Translations under genes and position numbers: made by a program
Part shown: piece after piece, positions 51,836 through 64,000 of the stretch
Layout: every line of letters starts with the position of its first letter
Numbering within the stretch: position 1 is the stretch's first letter
Notes under the pieces: model-generated
What the model was told of the DNA's origin: nothing
Seen by the model: the letters and a program-made list of their open reading frames with translations, nothing else
Database searches by the model: none
From: Paracoccus sulfuroxidans
Lineage (GTDB): Bacteria; Pseudomonadota; Alphaproteobacteria; Rhodobacterales; Rhodobacteraceae
Assembly: GCF_007830335.1 (NCBI RefSeq)
Contig: NZ_VLKU01000009.1
Coordinates: forward strand, 62,001-126,000
DNA length: 64,000 nucleotides
Direction: 5' to 3'

Positions 51836-52288
51836 ATGAACCTGCAGATCCTGAGGGATGCTGGCCCGACATCCGATGATGAACATATCGCCCGGATTTC
51901 GCGTGAAACCCGCGTGATCGCGATGGTGGGCCTGTCGCCCAATGAGGCCCGTCCCGCCTGGGGTGTGGCGCGCTATCTGATGTCGCAAGGCTATCGGGTG
52001 GTGCCTGTCAATCCCGGCCATGCGGGCAAGACCATTCTGGGGGAACTGGTCCACGCCAATCTGACCGCGATCCCGGATGAGCTTGAGGTCGATATGGTGG
52101 ATATCTTCCGTCGCAACGACGCCGTGCCCGCGATCATCGACGAGGCGCTGGAGTGCCTGCCCCGGCTTTCGACCATCTGGATGCAGCTGGGCGTCCGGCA
52201 TGAAGAAGCCGCTGCCAAGGCAGCGGCGTCGGGCATCACCGTGATCCAGGACCGTTGCCCCAAGATCGAATTCCCGCGCTATCGCTAG
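51836..52288 (+). CDS. CoA-binding domain protein
   Basis: This 150-residue protein has the CoA-binding Rossmann fold of the YccU/CoA_binding_2 family (RETRVIAMVGLSPNEARPAWGVARYLMSQGYRVVPVNPGHAGKTILGE in order, here named by segments: IAMVGLSPNEARPAW and YRVVPVNPGH). Later it carries DMVDIFRRNDAVPAIIDEAL and WMQLGVRHEEAAAKA. It lies just after the terminator-bounded intergenic transcript. Its cellular role is not established. Confidence 0.85.
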   Translation: MNLQILRDAGPTSDDEHIARISRETRVIAMVGLSPNEARPAWGVARYLMSQGYRVVPVNPGHAGKTILGELVHANLTAIPDELEVDMVDIFRRNDAVPAIIDEALECLPRLSTIWMQLGVRHEEAAAKAAASGITVIQDRCPKIEFPRYR

Positions 52289-52303
52289 CGCGGGGTCTTT
52301 CCT

Positions 52304-53323
52304 TTACGCGACCGTGTAAAGACCTTCATAGATCGGCCCCAGCGTCTCGAGCTCGAAGAGCGAGCTGACCGAGGTGCCGTTCCAGATGTTCAGGATCGCT
52401 TGCGCAAACATCGGGGCCGTCGGAACGATCCGGATGTTCGAGGCGGCCTTCACCTCTTCGGTGGGCGCGATTGAATCGGTGATCACCAGCGATTTCATCA
52501 CCGATTTCTTCACCCGCTCGACCGCCGGGCCCGAAAGGACGCCGTGGGTGATATAGGCATGCACCTCGGTCGCGCCGTGCTCCATCAGGACCTCTGCCGC
52601 CTTGCAAAGCGTGCCTGCCGTGTCGCAGATGTCGTCCACGATGATGCAGCGCTTGCCCGCAACATCGCCGATCACCGTCATCTCGGCGACTTCGCCCGCC
52701 TTCTCGCGGCGCTTGTCGACGATGGCCAGCGGCGTGCCGATGCGCTGCGCGATCTCGCGCGCGCGGGCCACACCGCCAACATCGGGCGAGACAACCATCG
52801 TCTCATCCAGCTGGCCGCGGAAATGGTGCTTGATGTCCAGCGCAAAGACGGGCGCGGCGTAGAGGTTGTCGACCGGGATGTCGAAGAAGCCCTGGATCTG
52901 CGCGGCATGCAGGTCCAGCGTCAGCACGCGGTCAACGCCCGCCTCGGTCAGCAGGTTCGCCACCAGCTTGGCGCTGATCGGCGTGCGCGCCTTGGCGCGG
53001 CGGTCCTGCCGGGCATAGCCGAAATAGGGGATCACCGCCGTGATGCGCGCAGCCGACGACCGCTTCAGCGCATCGGTGATGATCAGCAGCTCCATCAGGT
53101 TGTCGTTCGCCGGGTTCGAGGTCGGCTGGATGATGAACATGTCCTCACCCCGGACGTTCTCATACACCTCGACAAAGATTTCCTGATCGTTGAAGCGTTC
53201 CACCCGCGCATCGACGGGGGCCACGTTCATTCCACGATGCATCGACATCCGACGCGCAATGGCATTGGCCAACGGCAGGTTGGCGTTGCCCGCGATAAGC
53301 TTGGGTTCGGTCATGGCCGGCAT
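52304..53323 (-). CDS. prs: Ribose-phosphate pyrophosphokinase (PRPP synthetase)
   Basis: This 339-residue enzyme makes phosphoribosyl pyrophosphate from ribose 5-phosphate and ATP for nucleotide, His and Trp synthesis. It has the flexible-loop and PRPP motifs: [80 protein letters not shown] and [14 protein letters not shown]. The start at 53323 ([13 protein letters not shown]) is used; the longer frame to 53704 is discarded. It is monocistronic and divergent from the isomerase gene. Confidence 0.96.
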   Translation of the reverse strand: MPAMTEPKLIAGNANLPLANAIARRMSMHRGMNVAPVDARVERFNDQEIFVEVYENVRGEDMFIIQPTSNPANDNLMELLIITDALKRSSAARITAVIPYFGYARQDRRAKARTPISAKLVANLLTEAGVDRVLTLDLHAAQIQGFFDIPVDNLYAAPVFALDIKHHFRGQLDETMVVSPDVGGVARAREIAQRIGTPLAIVDKRREKAGEVAEMTVIGDVAGKRCIIVDDICDTAGTLCKAAEVLMEHGATEVHAYITHGVLSGPAVERVKKSVMKSLVITDSIAPTEEVKAASNIRIVPTAPMFAQAILNIWNGTSVSSLFELETLGPIYEGLYTVA

Positions 53324-53404
53324 GGGCTGGGTTCCCTTGGATTCGTCCGATTGCACACCGCTTAGCACCGGGCTAGCCTGCCCGCAAACCCCGGAGGCAC
53401 AACC

Positions 53405-54007
53405 ATGGCGCATATCGATTATTACTTTGGCACGATGAGCACGTGGGCCTACCTGGCCGGAGACCGGCTGGAGCAGATCGCGGCGCGTCACGGTGCCAGC
53501 ATCACCTACAAGCCGCTGGACCTCAATCAGCTGTTCGACCGGACCGGTGGCCAAAGGCGCGAAGCGCGCCATCCGGCACGGCTGACTTACCGCGATCAGG
53601 AGATCGCCCGCTGGACCCAGCTTCTGGGCCTGCCCTTCAACCCCAAGCCCGCGCATTGGCCGGTCAACCCGGCCCCCTCCTCCTATGCCATCATCGCCGC
53701 GCAAGAGGCGGGCGGCGGCGATCTTGCCGCCTTGGTGCAGGGCGTCATGCGCGGCGTCTGGGCCGAGGATCGCGACGCGAGCGACGACGCCTTCCTACGC
53801 GAGGTACTGGCCGCGGCAGGCTTTGATCCCGCGACCGCCGACAAGGGCCTGTTCACCGGCGCCGAGATCTATGGCCGCAATCTGGAACAGGCGGTCGAGG
53901 CGGGAGCTTTCGGCTCCCCCTTCTATATCGTGCGCGAGACGGATCAGCGCTTCTGGGGTCAGGACCGGCTGGAGTTTCTGGACCGCCATCTGGCCGAGAT
54001 CGCCTGA
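53405..54007 (+). CDS. 2-hydroxychromene-2-carboxylate isomerase-like, DsbA family
   Basis: This 200-residue thioredoxin-fold protein of the kappa-class GST/HCCA isomerase group begins [27 protein letters not shown]. Its C-terminal part, [30 protein letters not shown], is characteristic. The usual catalytic residue at the SPWAYL-type site is Ser or Thr, here M-S-T-W-A-Y. It would act with glutathione on an aromatic intermediate. It is followed by an alpha/beta hydrolase with a 3-bp gap, so they are co-transcribed. Confidence 0.85.
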   Translation: MAHIDYYFGTMSTWAYLAGDRLEQIAARHGASITYKPLDLNQLFDRTGGQRREARHPARLTYRDQEIARWTQLLGLPFNPKPAHWPVNPAPSSYAIIAAQEAGGGDLAALVQGVMRGVWAEDRDASDDAFLREVLAAAGFDPATADKGLFTGAEIYGRNLEQAVEAGAFGSPFYIVRETDQRFWGQDRLEFLDRHLAEIA

Positions 54008-54010
54008 GCC

Positions 54011-54775
54011 ATGCACGTCTCTCACTGGCCCGGCACGCAGGACCGCCCTGCCCTTGCGCTGCATTGCATGATGGGCAGCAGCAGCTATTGGCGGCCCATC
54101 GCCTCGGCGCTGAAAGATCAGGTGGCTTTCATCGCGCCGGATTTTCCGGGCCATGGCCAAAGCCCCGACTGGGAGGGCGCGCCGCCTGACTTGCACACCG
54201 CCGCGACGCGGCAGGTCGCGACGCTGATCGACCGGCCGATGGACCTGATCGGACATAGCTTCGGCGCGACGGTTGCTCTGCGCATCGCCGTCGCCGCGCC
54301 TGAGGCCGTGCGCAGCCTGACCCTGATCGAGCCGGTCCTTTTCGCCGCCGCAGGCCCCGACCGGGTCCATAGCCGAGAGATGAAGATGGTCGACGAACTC
54401 CTGGCCGAGGGTCGCGATGCCGAGGCCGCGCGCAGTTTCCTGACGGCTTGGGGGGGCGCGGATTGGGACGGCCACTCCCCGGCCAGTCAGGCGCGGCTGG
54501 CCCGGCAGATCCGGCTGGTGGCCGAAACCGGCGATGCGCTGGACAAGGACAGCGCGAATATCCTGCGCGAGGGTGGGCTAGAGGCCATCGACGCCCCGGT
54601 TCTGCTGGTCATGGGCGAGAAATCTCCGCCGATCATCGAGCGGATCGTGGATGCGCTGGCGCATCGCCTGCCCGATGTGGGCCGCGCGCGCCTGCCGAAT
54701 GCCGGGCATATGCTGCCCATCACGCATCCGCGTCAGACGGCCGAGCTGATCGCGCTGAATCTGGAACAGGCCTGA
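54011..54775 (+). CDS. Alpha/beta-hydrolase fold protein
   Basis: This 254-residue hydrolase has nucleophile Ser83 in DLIGHSFGATVAL, the oxyanion region LHCMMGSSSYW, and the catalytic His in RLPNAGHMLPITHP. It is probably an esterase or C-C hydrolase-like enzyme in the cytoplasm. Its close coupling to the isomerase gene suggests a shared aromatic or lactone pathway. The substrate is not known. Confidence 0.85.
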   Translation: MHVSHWPGTQDRPALALHCMMGSSSYWRPIASALKDQVAFIAPDFPGHGQSPDWEGAPPDLHTAATRQVATLIDRPMDLIGHSFGATVALRIAVAAPEAVRSLTLIEPVLFAAAGPDRVHSREMKMVDELLAEGRDAEAARSFLTAWGGADWDGHSPASQARLARQIRLVAETGDALDKDSANILREGGLEAIDAPVLLVMGEKSPPIIERIVDALAHRLPDVGRARLPNAGHMLPITHPRQTAELIALNLEQA

Positions 54776-54787
54776 CGGCCACAGGGC

Positions 54788-55138
54788 TCAGTCGGGCGAG
54801 AAATCGTCGTCGAAAGCGATCGGGCCAATTGCCATCCAGCTGGCGCGCACCCGCGCCACGCGGGTATCGCCCCAGGTGCGGAACTCGATGGAAAACCCCT
54901 CGCGGGTGATGCGCACGGCCTGAATATCCGCCCGCTGATTGGCACCGCCGCTGATGTCCCACATGCTCAGTGAGACATGGACCGAGGGTGCATCCAGAAA
55001 GCGTTCGTCAAAGCAGATGTCCTGCGTGGCCAGACGCGGGCCGCTGCCGGTCCACATCTCGCCGCCATCCTCGAAGGCCGAGAACAGGACCGCCGCGCCC
55101 TCTGCAATTCCAAGACCCGCCTGACCAAATCGACGCAC
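54788..55138 (-). CDS. H-type lectin domain protein
   Basis: This 116-residue protein matches the H-type lectin fold in its central part: WTGSGPRLATQDICFDERFLDAP, then VHVSLSMWDISGG and the C-terminal GFSIEFRTWGDTRVARVRASWMAIG. H-type lectins bind galactosamine-like sugars in animals, and bacterial versions are poorly known. There is no clear signal peptide, which is odd for a sugar-binding protein. It is a lone gene converging on the hydrolase and lies beyond the atp terminator. Confidence 0.78.
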   Translation of the reverse strand: MRRFGQAGLGIAEGAAVLFSAFEDGGEMWTGSGPRLATQDICFDERFLDAPSVHVSLSMWDISGGANQRADIQAVRITREGFSIEFRTWGDTRVARVRASWMAIGPIAFDDDFSPD

Positions 55139-55191
55139 CCTAACACCTCCCTCGATCTCGCGCTGTTTTATCCAGCGTGATCAAATGTTAA

Positions 55192-55212
55192 AGCCCCGGA
55201 GCGACCGGGGCT
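55192..55212 (-). terminator. Terminator of the atp operon
   Basis: AGCCCCGG/CCGGGGCT, an 8-bp stem with a 5-base loop, begins 25 bp after the atpC stop. On the minus strand it is followed by TTAACATTT. Confidence 0.6.
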
Positions 55213-55236
55213 TCATGTCTTTCTGGTCAGCTTTCC

Positions 55237-55683
55237 TTAGTGGGGAAAGTTCGACTGGTTCGGATCCAGACCGATATGGGTGCCAAGGGCCTCCATGTCG
55301 GCCAGAAGCTTCACCGCCGCCATGACGATATCCTCGCCTGCGGTCGTGCGCTCTTTCGCAGCCGTGACCCGACGCTGGGCTTGCGCCAGCATGTCGTTGA
55401 ACACGGTCTGGGTCATTTCTGCACGCGGAAGGCCACGCTCGGCCAACAGGCTGACAGAGTCATTGGTGATTTCGACGAAACCGCCGGTCACCGCAAACTC
55501 GGTCTCGGACCCATCGGCCGCAATCACCGTGACCAGACCGGGGCGCAGGTTGACGATGGCCGGGGCATGGCCCGGCATCGCCGTCAGATCGCCTTCGGTT
55601 CCGGGCAGGCGCACCTCGCGCACCGAAACGGAAAGCAGGTTCCGTTCGGGCGAGACGAGGTCGAACTGCATGGTGTCAGCCAT
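55237..55683 (-). CDS. atpC: F1F0 ATP synthase subunit epsilon
   Basis: This 148-residue epsilon subunit is part of the F1 central stalk. It starts MADTMQFDLVSPERNLL and contains GTEGDLTAMPGHAPAIVNLRPG, typical of the family. The ATG at 55683 has AAGGAG seven bases upstream. It is the last gene of the atpHAGDC cluster and is followed by a terminator. Confidence 0.95.
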   Translation of the reverse strand: MADTMQFDLVSPERNLLSVSVREVRLPGTEGDLTAMPGHAPAIVNLRPGLVTVIAADGSETEFAVTGGFVEITNDSVSLLAERGLPRAEMTQTVFNDMLAQAQRRVTAAKERTTAGEDIVMAAVKLLADMEALGTHIGLDPNQSNFPH

Positions 55684-55694
55684 CAACGCTCTCC

Positions 55695-58024
<2,330 letters not shown>

Positions 58025-58036
58025 CTATCCCCCTCC

Positions 58037-59572
58037 TCAGGCGTAGGTCTTGGCGTAACCGTCCAGCGCCGCCTTGATGGCGTCTTCCAGTTCACCAGAG
58101 ACCTTGCGGTCGTTCTTGGTCATGTCTTCCAGAAGGTCAGCCTTCTGGTTGCGCAGATACTGGAGCAGGCCCTGTTCCCATTTGGTCACGTCCTTGACGG
58201 GGACGTTGTCCAGATAGCCTTTGGTGCCGGCGTAGATGACGATCACGATTTCAGCGTTGGTCAGCGGCGAGTACTGCGGCTGTTTCATCAGCTCGGTCAG
58301 ACGCGCGCCGCGGTTCAAGAGCTTCTGGGTCGCGGCGTCCAGATCCGAACCGAACTGCGCGAAGGCAGCCATTTCGCGATACTGGGCCAGTTCCAGCTTC
58401 ACGGGACCGGCGACCGATTTCATCGCCTTGGTCTGTGCAGCCGAACCCACGCGCGACACCGACAGACCGGTGTTCACGGCCGGGCGGATGCCCTGGAAGA
58501 AGAGGTCGGTTTCCAGGAAGATCTGGCCGTCGGTGATCGAGATCACGTTGGTCGGGATATAGGCCGACACGTCACCCGCCTGGGTTTCGATGATCGGCAG
58601 CGCGGTCAGCGAGCCCGAGCCGTTGTCAGCGTTCAGCTTGGCCGAACGCTCCAGCAGGCGCGAGTGCAGATAGAAAACGTCGCCCGGATAGGCTTCACGT
58701 CCCGGCGGACGACGCAGCAGCAGCGACATCTGACGGTAGGCAACGGCCTGCTTGGACAGGTCATCATAGATGATCAGCGCGTCCATGCCGTTGTCGCGGA
58801 AGTATTCGCCGATGGCGGTGGCCGAGTAAGGGGCCAGGTACTGCATCGGCGCGGGGTCCGAAGCGGTGGCCGCAACGACGGTCGTGTAGGCCATCGCGCC
58901 GGTCTCTTCCAGCTTCTTCACCAGCTGAGCCACGGTCGAGCGCTTCTGGCCGACGGCGACATAGATGCAGTGCAGCGTCTTCATGCCGTCCGCTTCGCGG
59001 CCGTTGTAGTTCGCCTGGTTCAGAATGGTGTCGAGCGCGATTGCAGTCTTGCCGGTCTGACGGTCGCCGATGATCAGTTCGCGCTGGCCACGGCCAACGG
59101 GGATCATGGCGTCGACGGCTTTCATGCCGGTCGCCATCGGCTCGTGCACCGACTGGCGCGGCATGATGCCGGGGGCTTTGACGTCGGCGACGCGGAACTC
59201 GGTCGCATCGATCGGGCCCTTGCCGTCGATCGGGTTGCCCAGAGCGTCGACGACGCGGCCCAGCAGGCCCTTGCCGACGGGAACTTCCACGATGGCGCCG
59301 GTCCGCTTGACGGTGTCGCCTTCCTTGATGCCGCGGTCTTCGCCGAAGATCACGACGCCGACGTTGTCGGTTTCAAGGTTCAGCACCATCCCGCGCACGC
59401 CGCCCGGGAATTCGACCATCTCACCGGCCTGCACCTTGTCGAGGCCATAGACGCGGGCGATACCATCGCCGACGGACAGGACCTGACCGACTTCGGCCAC
59501 TTCGGCGTCCTGACCGAAATTCTTGATCTGATCCTTCAGGATCGCCGAAATTTCGGCAGCCTGGATTCCCAT
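58037..59572 (-). CDS. atpA: F1F0 ATP synthase subunit alpha
   Basis: This 511-residue alpha subunit has the non-catalytic nucleotide site [15 protein letters not shown] and the regions [19 protein letters not shown] and [18 protein letters not shown]. Its start overlaps the atpH stop by one base (TAATG). It is typical of Rhodobacterales. Confidence 0.98.
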   Translation of the reverse strand: MGIQAAEISAILKDQIKNFGQDAEVAEVGQVLSVGDGIARVYGLDKVQAGEMVEFPGGVRGMVLNLETDNVGVVIFGEDRGIKEGDTVKRTGAIVEVPVGKGLLGRVVDALGNPIDGKGPIDATEFRVADVKAPGIMPRQSVHEPMATGMKAVDAMIPVGRGQRELIIGDRQTGKTAIALDTILNQANYNGREADGMKTLHCIYVAVGQKRSTVAQLVKKLEETGAMAYTTVVAATASDPAPMQYLAPYSATAIGEYFRDNGMDALIIYDDLSKQAVAYRQMSLLLRRPPGREAYPGDVFYLHSRLLERSAKLNADNGSGSLTALPIIETQAGDVSAYIPTNVISITDGQIFLETDLFFQGIRPAVNTGLSVSRVGSAAQTKAMKSVAGPVKLELAQYREMAAFAQFGSDLDAATQKLLNRGARLTELMKQPQYSPLTNAEIVIVIYAGTKGYLDNVPVKDVTKWEQGLLQYLRNQKADLLEDMTKNDRKVSGELEDAIKAALDGYAKTYA

Positions 59573-60138
59573 TATCCGACCTCTTTCATAGCATTCTGGA
59601 GGGAGGCGAGCTTCGAGCGGATCGAGCTGTCGATCATCTGCGAGCCCAGCTTGACGATCATGCCGCCGATGAGGCTTTCATCGACGCGCGTGTTCAGTTT
59701 GACTTTCTTGCCCGACTTCGATGCCAGCGTGTCGGACAGACGCTTTTGCTGTTCGGCGGTCAGCGCCTGGGCGCTGACGACATCTGCGGTGACTTCGCCG
59801 CGTTCATCGGCGATCAGGTCGCGCAGCCGGCGCACAAGCTGCGGCAGCGCGAACAGGCGGCGGTTGCCCGCCATAAGGCGAAGCGTGTTGCCCAGAGCGG
59901 CGCTGAGCCCCATCTTGTCGGCAAGCGCGCCGATCGCAGTTTCTTGCTGGTCGCGGGTATAGATGGGCGAGACAAGCAGGTTGCGCAGTTCTGCGCTTTG
60001 CTCGATTGCGTTGCCCAGATCATCGAGCTGGGCGGACAGCGCATCAATGCCACCCGATTCCTTGACGAGATCGAATAGGGCCTGCGCGTAACGCCCGGCG
60101 ATATCTGCGGAAATCGAAGCGGAATTGGCCACGGTCAT
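59572..60138 (-). CDS. atpH: F1F0 ATP synthase subunit delta
   Basis: This 188-residue delta subunit (OSCP-like) connects F1 to the peripheral stalk. It shows [17 protein letters not shown] at the N-terminus and [23 protein letters not shown] near the C-terminus. It is the first gene of the F1 operon. The F0 genes are not in the window, as expected in alphaproteobacteria where they form a separate cluster. Confidence 0.95.
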   Translation of the reverse strand: MTVANSASISADIAGRYAQALFDLVKESGGIDALSAQLDDLGNAIEQSAELRNLLVSPIYTRDQQETAIGALADKMGLSAALGNTLRLMAGNRRLFALPQLVRRLRDLIADERGEVTADVVSAQALTAEQQKRLSDTLASKSGKKVKLNTRVDESLIGGMIVKLGSQMIDSSIRSKLASLQNAMKEVG

Positions 60139-60253
60139 CCTTCCGGTTAGCGCAAGCTCCGCAGTCGGGCCGATGTGCGTCGGTCTGGTGCGGAGCGCGG
60201 GTCAAGGGACATCTCTTGCCGCGTGGGCGCGAGCAATCCCGAATTCTGCGGCG

Positions 60254-60282
60254 TCTCTAGCAGGTGATTTTTGGTGCCGCAA
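60254..60282 (-). promoter_or_regulatory. Candidate promoter of the atp operon
   Basis: On the minus strand TTGCGG and TAGAGA are separated by 17 bp, about 120-145 bp before the atpH start. The match to consensus is modest. The rest of the 322-bp gap (60139-60460) between atpH and the converging methyltransferase has no gene that I can support. Confidence 0.28.
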
Positions 60283-60460
60283 CCGCCTTGAACACAGAAA
60301 TGCGAGCCTTTGCGCCCTTAGTCTCTGGTGTATGTGCCCCAAACCACACTCGGTTGCGCTAACGTCCGCGACAACATGCCGCATTGGGCCGCAGTGGCGC
60401 AACTGGCGATGCTTCGCCTGTCAGGGTGACTCGCGCCGCGCAGCGCCTGCGGGCGGGGTC

Positions 60461-61222
60461 CTAGCGGCCGCCCTGCCCCGCCGGAACCGGGCGGCGGATC
60501 CCCTCCAGCACACCAAGCGGGCTTGGCACCCGCGCCGGACGACCCCTACCGATGGGGGCCTGCACCTGCTTGCTGAGTTCGGCCAAGACCAGCCCCGCCA
60601 CCAGCACCTGACTGATGCGCGAACCCGTCCGCTCCCACATCTGCGCGCTTTTCAGCCAGAACCGCCGGTCCGAGGGCGGGATGTAAAGCGCGGCCCCGGT
60701 CTGCTCGGTCACGAACCCCGCCGCCCGCGCCTGCGCCTCAAGCTGGCCCGCCGTATAGCTGCGACCAAAGCCGAAGGGGGTCGCGTCCGAGCGCACCCAT
60801 AGCCCCGCCCGGTTCGGCACCATGACCATCATCTTGCCGCCGGGGCCAAGGACGCGCCAGGCCTCGGCCAACAGCAGGGCCGGATTGTCGGCGGTTTCCA
60901 GCGCGTGCAGCATCACCAGCCGGTCGACGCTGCCGGTATCAAGGGGCCAGGCCGTCTCATCGCTCAGGACCGAGCAATTGGGCATCCCCGCAGGCCAGGC
61001 CATCACCCCCTGCGGTCCCGGCATCAGCGCCGTGACCCGCCGCGCCGGGGCCAGATAGGGCCGCAACAACGGCGCCGAGAAGCCATAGCCCACGACGGTC
61101 ATCCCGGCGGTCCGCTCGGGCTGCCATGTCCGCACCAGACGGTCCCGCAGGATGCGCTGCACCACGCGGCCAAGGGCACGCGCGTAATAGAAGTTTCGCA
61201 GCTCGAATACGTCGTGGTGCAT
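60461..61222 (-). CDS. Class I SAM-dependent methyltransferase-like protein
   Basis: This 253-residue protein has a methyltransferase fold (MTVVGYGFSAPLLRPYL at the SAM site, MLHALETADNPALLLAEAWRVLGPGGKMMVMVPNRAGLW in segments: VLGPGGKMMVMVPNRAGL). The classical first SAM motif is degenerate, VVGYGFSAPLLR. The start is set at 61222 (MHHDVFELRNFYYARALGR); the longer frame overlaps gloB and is discarded. It is divergent from gloB by 51 bp, an arrangement common in Rhodobacterales. The substrate is unknown. Confidence 0.78.
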   Translation of the reverse strand: MHHDVFELRNFYYARALGRVVQRILRDRLVRTWQPERTAGMTVVGYGFSAPLLRPYLAPARRVTALMPGPQGVMAWPAGMPNCSVLSDETAWPLDTGSVDRLVMLHALETADNPALLLAEAWRVLGPGGKMMVMVPNRAGLWVRSDATPFGFGRSYTAGQLEAQARAAGFVTEQTGAALYIPPSDRRFWLKSAQMWERTGSRISQVLVAGLVLAELSKQVQAPIGRGRPARVPSPLGVLEGIRRPVPAGQGGR

Positions 61223-61273
61223 TGCGCCTCCCGCCTTGGGACGCCAGACTGCGGCAAAGGAAAGGATTTGCCA

Positions 61274-62026
61274 ATGGCACTGCAACTTGTCCCCATCCGC
61301 TGCCTGTCCGACAACTACGCCTGGCTTCTGCACGGGCCTGCGGGCACGGCGGTGATCGACGCCCCCGAGGCGGGGCCGATCCTGTCGGAACTGGGCGCGC
61401 GCGGCTGGCAGCTGGACCTGATTGTCCTGACGCATCACCATGATGACCATATTCAGGCTGTCGCGGATCTGGTCGACATGACGGGTGCGCGCGTGCTGGG
61501 CAATGTCAATGACGCGGCCCGCCTGCCGCCCCTGGATCTGGAGGTGCGCCCGGGCGAGACCTTCCAGCTTTGTGGCGAGGAGGCGCGGGTGATCGACGTC
61601 TCGGGGCACACCATCGGCCATATCGCCGTTCACCTGCCGCAATCGGGCATGGTCTTCACCGCCGACAGCCTGATGGCCATCGGCTGCGGCCGCCTGTTCG
61701 AAGGCGATGCGCCGATGATGTGGGGCAGCCTCTCGCGCCTGAACGCCCTGCCCGCCGACACGCAGGTCTGCTCGGGGCACGACTATTGCCGCTCGAACGG
61801 GGCCTTCGCGCTCAGCGTCGAGCCGGAGAATTCCGCGCTGAGGAAACGTCTGGATGATGTGGCCGCCGGAACACGTCCCTGCGCGCAGGCGACGCTGGCC
61901 GAAGAGCGTGCGACGAACCCGTTCCTGCGCGTGGCCGAGCTGCGCGACAGCCTTGGCATGCAGGGTCAGCCGGATGTCGAAGTCTTCGCAAGGCTCAGAC
62001 AAATGAAGGATAATTTTCGTGGCTGA
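61274..62026 (+). CDS. gloB: Hydroxyacylglutathione hydrolase (glyoxalase II)
   Basis: This 250-residue metallo-beta-lactamase-fold enzyme hydrolyses S-lactoylglutathione in the methylglyoxal pathway. The metal ligands are VLTHHHDDHIQAV, then SGHTIGHIAVHL, FTADSLMAIGCGRLFEGDAP and the last His in CSGHDYCRSNGAF. The C-terminal substrate-binding helices (RKRLDDVAAGTRP, TLAEERATNPFLRV) are present. The start at 61274 is just before MALQLVPIRCLSDNYAWLL. Confidence 0.95.
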   Translation: MALQLVPIRCLSDNYAWLLHGPAGTAVIDAPEAGPILSELGARGWQLDLIVLTHHHDDHIQAVADLVDMTGARVLGNVNDAARLPPLDLEVRPGETFQLCGEEARVIDVSGHTIGHIAVHLPQSGMVFTADSLMAIGCGRLFEGDAPMMWGSLSRLNALPADTQVCSGHDYCRSNGAFALSVEPENSALRKRLDDVAAGTRPCAQATLAEERATNPFLRVAELRDSLGMQGQPDVEVFARLRQMKDNFRG

Positions 62027-62267
62027 ACCGGCGGCACCCTTGGCGCGTCCGGGCCGGAACAGAGCCGGAACCGAAAGGGTCAGCCGCTTGAAATTCGCCC
62101 CCCCGATGATCACATCTTCCTCAACAGCCGGATTTTCGCCGCAACCAACATAGAAACAGCTTGAATTACGCGAAAATCCACCAAAACTTAACTGTATCGT
62201 GACAGTCTGGACAGGTGGACCTCAAGATGTGGCCCAGACCGCCAGCCGACTGACAGGAGCCAAGAAC

Positions 62268-64000
62268 GTGCCGTCCTTTTCAACCACGCTGGAACAGGCA
62301 ATCCATGCCGCGCTTGCGCTGGCAAACGAACATCATCATGAGCTTGCGACGCTCGAACATCTGCTGCTGGCGCTGACCGACGAACCCGATGCGGTGCGCG
62401 TCATGCGGGCATGCAATGTCGATCTGGACGAATTGCGTCGTCTGCTTGTCGAATTCATTGAAGACGACCTTTCAACGCTGATCACCGATGTCGAAGGCTC
62501 GGAAGCGGTCCCGACCGCAGCCTTCCAGCGGGTCATTCAGCGTGCCGCCATCCATGTCCAATCCTCGGGCCGGACCGAAGTGACCGGGGCGAACGTCCTT
62601 GTCGCCATCTTCGCCGAGCGCGAATCCAACGCCGCGTTCTTCCTGCAGGAAATGGACATGACGCGCTATGATGCGGTGAATTTCATCGCCCATGGCGTCG
62701 CCAAGAACCCCTCCTTCTCTGAAAACCGCTCGGTTCAGGGTTCGGAAGAGGCGACGGAGCAGCCGCAGGCCGAACAGCCCGCCGCCAAGGACGAAAGCGC
62801 GTTGGCGAAATACTGCGTCGACCTGAACAAGAAGGCCACGAAGGGCGATGTCGACCCGCTGATCGGCCGCGGGGACGAGGTGCAGCGCTGCATTCAGGTG
62901 CTCTGCCGTCGGCGCAAGAACAACCCGCTTCTGGTGGGCGACCCCGGCGTCGGCAAGACCGCCATCGCCGAAGGGCTGGCCCTGAAGATCACGCGGGGCG
63001 AAACCCCCGACGTGCTGGCCGGGGCCACGATCTTCTCGCTCGACATGGGCGCGCTGCTGGCAGGGACCCGCTATCGCGGCGATTTCGAGGAGCGGCTGAA
63101 GGCCGTCGTCAAGGAACTGGAAGAGCATCCCGATGCGATTCTGTTCATCGACGAGATCCACACCGTGATCGGTGCGGGCGCGACCTCGGGCGGGGCGATG
63201 GATGCCTCGAACCTGCTGAAGCCTGCCCTCTCGGGGGGCAAGCTGCGCTGCATGGGCTCGACGACTTACAAAGAGTTCCGCCAGCATTTCGAAAAGGACC
63301 GCGCGCTGGCCCGCCGGTTCCAGAAGATCGACGTGAATGAGCCGAACGTGCCCGACACGATCAAGATCCTGATGGGCCTCAAGCCCAGTTTCGAAAAGCA
63401 CCATGATCTGCGCTATACCAATGACGCCATCAAATCGGCGGTTGAACTGGCGGCGCGCTACATCAACGACCGCAAGCTGCCCGACAGCGCCATCGACGTG
63501 ATCGATGAGGCGGGGGCGGCCCAGCATCTCGTGTCTGAAAGCAAGCGTCGCAAGACCATCGGCCCGAAAGAGATCGAGGCCGTGGTGGCCAAGATCGCCC
63601 GCATCCCGCCGAAAAACGTCTCGAAAGACGATGCGGCGGTGCTGAAGGATATGGAGAAGACGCTGAAGCGCGTGGTCTTCGGTCAGGATCAGGCGATCGA
63701 GGCGCTGGCCTCGTCGATCAAGCTGGCCCGTGCCGGCCTCCGCGAACCGGAAAAGCCCATCGGCAACTATCTGTTCGCGGGTCCGACAGGCGTCGGCAAG
63801 ACCGAGGTTGCCAAGCAACTGGCCGACACGCTGGGCGTCGAACTGCTGCGCTTCGACATGTCCGAGTACATGGAGAAGCACGCCGTCAGCCGCCTGATCG
63901 GTGCGCCTCCGGGCTATGTGGGCTTCGACCAGGGCGGTCTTCTGACCGATGGCGTCGATCAGCACCCGCATTCTGTCCTGCTGCTGGACGAGATCGAGAA
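62268..64000 (+). CDS. clpA: ATP-dependent Clp protease ATP-binding subunit ClpA (3' end beyond window)
   Basis: This AAA+ unfoldase feeds substrates to ClpP. The GTG start at 62268 has AGGAG at 62254-62258. The N-terminal Clp-N repeats ([30 protein letters not shown]) are followed by a first AAA+ domain with Walker A GDPGVGKT and Walker [16 protein letters not shown] second AAA+ domain follows with [16 protein letters not shown] and LLLDEIE at the very end of the window. About 577 codons are seen of a usual 770-780. The absence of a middle coiled-coil insertion distinguishes it from ClpB. Confidence 0.97.
   Translation, partial: MPSFSTTLEQAIHAALALANEHHHELATLEHLLLALTDEPDAVRVMRACNVDLDELRRLLVEFIEDDLSTLITDVEGSEAVPTAAFQRVIQRAAIHVQSSGRTEVTGANVLVAIFAERESNAAFFLQEMDMTRYDAVNFIAHGVAKNPSFSENRSVQGSEEATEQPQAEQPAAKDESALAKYCVDLNKKATKGDVDPLIGRGDEVQRCIQVLCRRRKNNPLLVGDPGVGKTAIAEGLALKITRGETPDVLAGATIFSLDMGALLAGTRYRGDFEERLKAVVKELEEHPDAILFIDEIHTVIGAGATSGGAMDASNLLKPALSGGKLRCMGSTTYKEFRQHFEKDRALARRFQKIDVNEPNVPDTIKILMGLKPSFEKHHDLRYTNDAIKSAVELAARYINDRKLPDSAIDVIDEAGAAQHLVSESKRRKTIGPKEIEAVVAKIARIPPKNVSKDDAAVLKDMEKTLKRVVFGQDQAIEALASSIKLARAGLREPEKPIGNYLFAGPTGVGKTEVAKQLADTLGVELLRFDMSEYMEKHAVSRLIGAPPGYVGFDQGGLLTDGVDQHPHSVLLLDEIE

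Noticed and set aside
60461..62113. 550-codon version of the methyltransferase gene
   Set aside because: The extra N-terminus lies antisense to gloB; the start at 61222 gives a normal-sized protein.
62472..63971. 499-codon minus-strand frame
   Set aside because: Antisense to clpA, whose AAA+ motifs are clear on the plus strand.

Overview
The window reads as alphaproteobacterial chromosome, most likely a Paracoccus-like member of the Rhodobacterales. Supporting signs are the GC-rich coding bias, the five-gene atpHAGDC cluster separate from the F0 genes, a lanthanide-type methanol dehydrogenase locus (xoxF, cytochrome c553i-like xoxG/cycB, xoxJ), and the prs, gloB and clpA housekeeping genes. 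The assignment rests on gene content and protein resemblance, not on a database search.

Layout. 1-10100 (minus) is one catabolic operon: a PLP C-S lyase-like enzyme, a TAXI-type TRAP transporter, an Asp/Glu-racemase-family protein, a three-subunit HcnABC/opine-oxidase-like flavoenzyme, an embedded GntR regulator and a BisC/TMAO-reductase-like molybdoenzyme cut by the window edge. 10233-12853 holds small redox enzymes. 13013-13841 is a TPP riboswitch controlling a solitary TenA. 13984-16931 is a run of exported or membrane proteins of unknown function. 16964-19508 is a copper-handling group (DUF411, multicopper oxidase, metal-ligand-rich small protein), followed by a C-terminally short membrane fusion protein. 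21711-26374 encodes an isoquinoline-1-oxidoreductase-like molybdenum hydroxylase with its dihaem cytochrome and cofactor maturation proteins XdhC and MocA.

29606-45378 is the C1 region. A PAS hybrid kinase, a FIST protein and a LuxR-type response regulator lie beside xoxF, the PQQ-associated binding protein, a beta-propeller, xoxG and xoxJ, an ApbE/NosR-like flavin-polyferredoxin pair, and two exported proteins of unknown role. A near-identical operator-like sequence lies upstream of xoxF and of xoxG/cycB in the same orientation relative to each gene, with weaker look-alikes at two further promoters of the cluster.

46372-50082 is a small AT-rich genomic island. It is bounded by a 21-bp direct repeat made from the 3' end of tRNA-Tyr, and the intact tRNA lies at the right end. 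Its cargo is a NACHT-family STAND ATPase (a likely anti-phage defence protein), a serine resolvase with a repeat-rich upstream region, and a small unknown ORF. I consider this the most interesting item in the window.

50325-64000 is core genome: rlmB-like methyltransferase, YHS protein, a terminator-bounded intergenic transcript candidate, CoA-binding protein, prs, isomerase and hydrolase genes, an H-type lectin domain protein, the F1-ATPase genes, a methyltransferase, gloB and the 5' part of clpA. Several genes have had their starts moved from the longest possible ORF to an ATG or GTG with a good ribosome binding site or signal peptide.
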